Part shown: positions 61,013 to 64,000 of the stretch, one piece after another
How the letters are laid out: each line of letters opens with the position of its first letter
Numbering within the stretch: the first letter of the stretch is position 1
Assembly: GCA_002070475.1 (NCBI GenBank)
Contig: MWDI01000022.1
Coordinates: 62,001-126,000 of the forward strand
Length of the DNA stretch: 64,000 nucleotides
Direction: 5' to 3'
From: Firmicutes bacterium ADurb.Bin146
GTDB taxonomy: Bacteria; Bacillota; Clostridia; DUPQ01
The notes under the pieces: model-generated
The model's database searches: none
The model's input: only the letters and a program-made list of their open reading frames with translations
What the model was told of the DNA's origin: nothing
Translations under genes and position numbers: made by a program

Positions 61013-63130
61013 ATGAGCATTACAGAAAAGGACAGGATATTTGAAGAGAAGAGATTGAATGAGGTCTATAACAAACTGATAAAAAGGATAGATGACCTTG
61101 AGATATCTTTAAATGACAGTCTTAAACGTTTTAAACAAAGTAACGAACAGATGTGGGATAGTGGAAAGCGAAATCTTGTAGATTTTTATGATGCTATTGA
61201 GAATATGCCTTATCTCGAAAGCATAAAAGCAGATTACTTTAAACTTGAAACAGTTAAAAAAGAGTTAAAACGCATGCTTATGCTACAAAGGGATATGTAT
61301 TTTGGTAGAATTGATTTTCAAGAAGAAGATGAAAACACTTCTGAAAAAATATATATTGGAAAATTTAGTTTTACAGATGATGAAGGACAATACCTTGTTT
61401 TTGACTGGCGTGCTAATATATGCAGTTTGTTTTATGAAAATGAGATAGGACATGTTTTTTATGATGCTCCGGATGGCAGGATTTTTGGGAATATGTCAAA
61501 AAAAAGACAATTCGAAATATTACATAATAATATTATAACTATGTTTGATTCATCAATAATGATTGATGATGATATTTTAAAAGATATATTAAGCAAATCA
61601 AAAGATTCCAAAATGAGCAATATAGTAGAAACTATTCAGAAGGAACAGAATCAGGCTATTAGAAGCACTTACAATACAATTATCGTTGATGGCCCTGCCG
61701 GATGTGGAAAAACATCAATTGCTATGCACAGAGCTGCTTGGTTAATGTATAAATTCAAAAATGAACTTCAAAACAATCAAATAATAATATTCTCTCCGAA
61801 TGATACATTTAATGATTATATATCAGAAGTATTGCCAGAGCTTGGTGAGGAAAATATAAATATGTCAACCTTTCTTAATCTTGCATATAAGATTCTATCT
61901 GACAAAAGAATTCTAATTTCTAAATATGTAGAATTTGAAGATGTATTATTAGGAAATGAATATATTGATATGGCTAGTATAAAATTGAAATATTCGATTA
62001 GCTTTGCACAGAAACTTAAAAATTATTCAGATTTAATAGCAAAAGGCAATTATCCATTCAAGGATATAATAATTGATGATCTGCTTCTTTTTTCGAAGGA
62101 TGAGTTTGAGAGAATGTTCTATGAAGAATACTCCTTTAATGATGTCATTACAAGACTTTCAAAAATAAGGCTTGTCCTTAATGACAGGATATTTCCAGTA
62201 ATTAGAAAGTATAGAATGGAATATGTAAGAAAAGTTAAGGCAAATGAAATAGATATGTCTAAAGGATACATAAAACTTAAAGAACAATGCAAAAAGATTT
62301 ATCAGGCTATCGATTTAGCTGTTGCGGCTGATTTTGAGATGATTTATGCCCAATTCTTAAAGCATTGTTATTCATCAAAAATAAGTTCTGATTTTTTAGA
62401 AAGATTAAATAATGGATATATTTATGCTGAAGATACTGCACCATTAATTTATCTAAGACTCCTTCTTGGTAAAAAATACAGCTTTAATGAAATTAGGCAT
62501 GTAATAATTGATGAATTCCAAGATTATTCCTACATGGAAAAACTAATAATATCCCTTATTTTCAAGAATTCCCATATGACTCTTCTTGGTGATGTTAATC
62601 AGAAAATTAATTATTATATAGAAAAAGTTAATGATAAGGATCTATTTATAAATGCAAAATCAGTGAAGCTTGATAAAAGTTACAGGTCAACATTTCAGAT
62701 AGCTAAATTCTGTAATGATATGCTAAAAGATAATCTTGATATAAAGTATTTTAATAGGCAGGGTAACGAACCGGAAATAATTACCAAAAGTTCTTACGAT
62801 ATAGATTCATTAGCAATGCTTATAAAAGAAAAAGTATCACAGTACAGAGCATTCGGTTATCGTTCCATTGCGATTATTACCAGAACTGAATTCTTTTCAA
62901 AGAAGCTTCAGCCATATTTAAAAGACGCAAAAATAAATAGAGTAACGGAAAAGAGTGCATCATATACATATGGCACAGTTCTTATTCCTTCATATTTGAC
63001 AAAAGGACTAGAGTTTGATGCAGTAATTGTTCTCGATACTGAAATTGATAAGTTTAATAAAGAAAAAGAAATGAATCTATTTTATACTTGCTGTACAAGA
63101 GCTCTGCATGAGCTTTTGATAATTAATTAA
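61013..63130 (+). CDS. HelD-like RNA polymerase recycling helicase (UvrD/Rep superfamily)
   Basis: A 705-residue superfamily-1 ATPase. The N-terminal ~100 residues form a long coiled coil (EKRLNEVYNKLIKRIDDLEISL), the arm HelD inserts into RNA polymerase to release it from DNA. The FSFTDDEGQYLVFDWRANIC segment is characteristic. The ATPase has Walker A GPAGCGKTSIAMHRAAWL (~224), Walker B VIIDEFQDYSYME, GDVNQKI, and the C-terminal TYGTVLIPSYLTKGLEFDAVI and YTCCTRALHELL motifs. UvrD-type DNA repair enzymes lack the arm; HelD is the better match. Confidence 0.88.
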   Translation: MSITEKDRIFEEKRLNEVYNKLIKRIDDLEISLNDSLKRFKQSNEQMWDSGKRNLVDFYDAIENMPYLESIKADYFKLETVKKELKRMLMLQRDMYFGRIDFQEEDENTSEKIYIGKFSFTDDEGQYLVFDWRANICSLFYENEIGHVFYDAPDGRIFGNMSKKRQFEILHNNIITMFDSSIMIDDDILKDILSKSKDSKMSNIVETIQKEQNQAIRSTYNTIIVDGPAGCGKTSIAMHRAAWLMYKFKNELQNNQIIIFSPNDTFNDYISEVLPELGEENINMSTFLNLAYKILSDKRILISKYVEFEDVLLGNEYIDMASIKLKYSISFAQKLKNYSDLIAKGNYPFKDIIIDDLLLFSKDEFERMFYEEYSFNDVITRLSKIRLVLNDRIFPVIRKYRMEYVRKVKANEIDMSKGYIKLKEQCKKIYQAIDLAVAADFEMIYAQFLKHCYSSKISSDFLERLNNGYIYAEDTAPLIYLRLLLGKKYSFNEIRHVIIDEFQDYSYMEKLIISLIFKNSHMTLLGDVNQKINYYIEKVNDKDLFINAKSVKLDKSYRSTFQIAKFCNDMLKDNLDIKYFNRQGNEPEIITKSSYDIDSLAMLIKEKVSQYRAFGYRSIAIITRTEFFSKKLQPYLKDAKINRVTEKSASYTYGTVLIPSYLTKGLEFDAVIVLDTEIDKFNKEKEMNLFYTCCTRALHELLIIN

Positions 63131-64000
63131 TCAATAACACCTTTTTGCAGGTTTCGTAAACATGCTTCATAACTGCATCATTACCTTGCTCATTTAAACA
63201 TTCATGACGCATTTTATCAAAAATATGTATTGTGACATTTTTAATGTCAGCATTTTCTAATCTTGCAGCTAGAGAAAGAGGACCTTTTGAATTCGCTCCT
63301 ACAGGATCTTCAGAGCCTGACATCAGGTGAATTGGTAAATCTTTTGGTATTTTGGATATCCTGTCTTCTTTATATATAACTGACAATGCTTTAAATAATT
63401 CTTTAAATAATCCAATTGAAGGCACATATCCGCATAAAGGATCTTGAACATATTTATCTACTTCCTTTTCATCTCTAGATAACCAGTCAAAATCAGTTCT
63501 ATTTGGTTTAAACTGTTTGTTAAATTGTCCAAAAGATAGAGCATTAAGTATTTTAGTTGGTTTATCTCTACCCATAAACAGTTCCTGAAGTCCTGCGATA
63601 AATTTACCAACATTTAGAATAATTGATGGTTGCTGGTCATTAGTACCGGATAAAATACATGCATCTATATTAGAAGCATACTGTTCAATATATGAAAGGC
63701 TCATGAAAGAACCCATGCTGTGACCAAATAACACAATTTTTTTATCAGGATTATTTTCATGTGCGTATTCAACAAGAGAATTAATATTCATTACACATTC
63801 CTCAAAACCATTTAATGGCCATAAGCCCAGATTAGTTGAATAAATGCCTTGACCTAGATGATCAATACAATATTGTTGCACATTATGATTTTTTAGAAAA
63901 GCAGAAAGCCTATTATACCTTGCAGCATGCTCTGCCAAGCCTGTAGCAACAACAAGAACAAAGTCAGGATTGTCAACCTGATGAGGTTTATATACGAAAA
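63123..64000 (-). CDS. Alpha/beta hydrolase, lysophospholipase/monoacylglycerol lipase-like (5' part beyond window)
   Basis: The frame stays open to the right edge, so the true N-terminus lies past base 64000; the TTG at 63938 is inside the gene (VVATGLAEHAARYNRLSAFL is the conserved start of the hydrolase fold). Catalytic elements: nucleophile Ser in FGHSMGSFMSLSYI, Asp in LMSGSEDPVG, and His in FDKMRHECLNE. This arrangement matches serine aminopeptidase S33/lysophospholipase-type hydrolases. Its 3' end overlaps helD by 8 bases on the opposite strand. Substrate not known. Confidence 0.85.
   Translation of the reverse strand, partial: FVYKPHQVDNPDFVLVVATGLAEHAARYNRLSAFLKNHNVQQYCIDHLGQGIYSTNLGLWPLNGFEECVMNINSLVEYAHENNPDKKIVLFGHSMGSFMSLSYIEQYASNIDACILSGTNDQQPSIILNVGKFIAGLQELFMGRDKPTKILNALSFGQFNKQFKPNRTDFDWLSRDEKEVDKYVQDPLCGYVPSIGLFKELFKALSVIYKEDRISKIPKDLPIHLMSGSEDPVGANSKGPLSLAARLENADIKNVTIHIFDKMRHECLNEQGNDAVMKHVYETCKKVLLIN

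Noticed and set aside
61013..63130. Considered as UvrD/PcrA DNA helicase
   Set aside because: The N-terminal coiled-coil arm and the FDWRANI segment before Walker A are those of HelD.
1..64000. Search for CRISPR arrays, insertion sequences, prophage genes and integrase/att sites
   Set aside because: No regularly spaced repeats of CRISPR type, no transposase or integrase genes and no terminal inverted repeats with target duplications were recognised; the tRNA-Leu 3' end shows no second copy nearby.

Overview
The window is AT-rich, densely packed and almost entirely on the + strand. Its gene content points to a spore-forming, strictly anaerobic low-GC Gram-positive (class Clostridia): a GlgD-type glycogen operon, a PASTA-bearing SpoVD/FtsI-type PBP and SpoVE/FtsW in the division cluster, a Phe T-box-like leader, HelD, YerC/TrpR, indolepyruvate:ferredoxin oxidoreductase, and a Na+-decarboxylase beta/gamma pair. 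No insertion sequence, prophage, CRISPR array or rRNA was seen. There is one tRNA, Leu(CAA).

Layout: (1) 1-7029, glycogen and alpha-glucan metabolism: glgD (5'-truncated by the window edge), glgA, a DTE-type sugar epimerase, glgP and a GH13 neopullulanase-like enzyme. (2) 7218-10255, OadG/OadB-like membrane subunits of a Na+-pumping decarboxylase without catalytic subunits, then NADP-type glutamate dehydrogenase. (3) 10412-14497, a promoter, a T-box-like leader with Phe specifier TTC, pheS, pheT and a hotdog thioesterase. (4) 14548-26800, rodA, then the division/cell-wall cluster mraZ-rsmH-ftsL-spoVD/ftsI-murE-murF-mraY-ftsW/spoVE-murG plus an MBL-fold hydrolase. MurD, murB, murC, ftsQ, ftsA and ftsZ are absent. 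(5) 26901-34633, a tightly overlapping MacB/FtsX-type ABC system with one large permease, two different ATPases and three different lipoprotein adaptors; the second ATPase carries an AbrB-like C-terminal domain. A membrane-anchored S41 protease faces it. (6) 35700-42792, serine acetyltransferase, the Leloir genes galT-galK-galE, a YerC-like repressor and secA. (7) 42796-50557, folC, a membrane-anchored TPR protein, a GH2 glycosidase, a DUF1461 membrane protein and a uridine-kinase-like protein with a ThrRS-like N-terminus. (8) 50558-55537, RidA, a Methyltransf_32 methyltransferase, a flavodoxin/ferredoxin protein, a PP-loop ATPase resembling N-acetyl sugar amidotransferases with a possible PqqD-like N-terminus, a UroD/MtaA-like protein and tRNA-Leu. 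(9) 55645-64000, nicotinate phosphoribosyltransferase, an SSS symporter with iorA-iorB under a strong promoter, HelD, and the 3' part of a lysophospholipase-like hydrolase.

Most genes form translationally coupled operons with 1-26 base overlaps. Readable regulation includes sigma-A type promoters before glgP, oadG, pheS, mraZ, the symporter-iorAB unit and helD; a three-copy 11-bp-period MraZ operator just downstream of the mraZ promoter; several intrinsic terminators; and one bidirectional terminator between the UroD-like gene and tRNA-Leu.

The least conventional parts are the three-adaptor ABC system with its AbrB-like ATPase tail, the PP-loop protein with a possible RRE-like N-terminus, the structured rsmH-ftsL gap holding a cryptic membrane ORF, the phe leader that lacks a recognisable canonical T-box sequence, and a MurE with non-standard motifs. 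All functional calls are made by reading motifs, without database searches.
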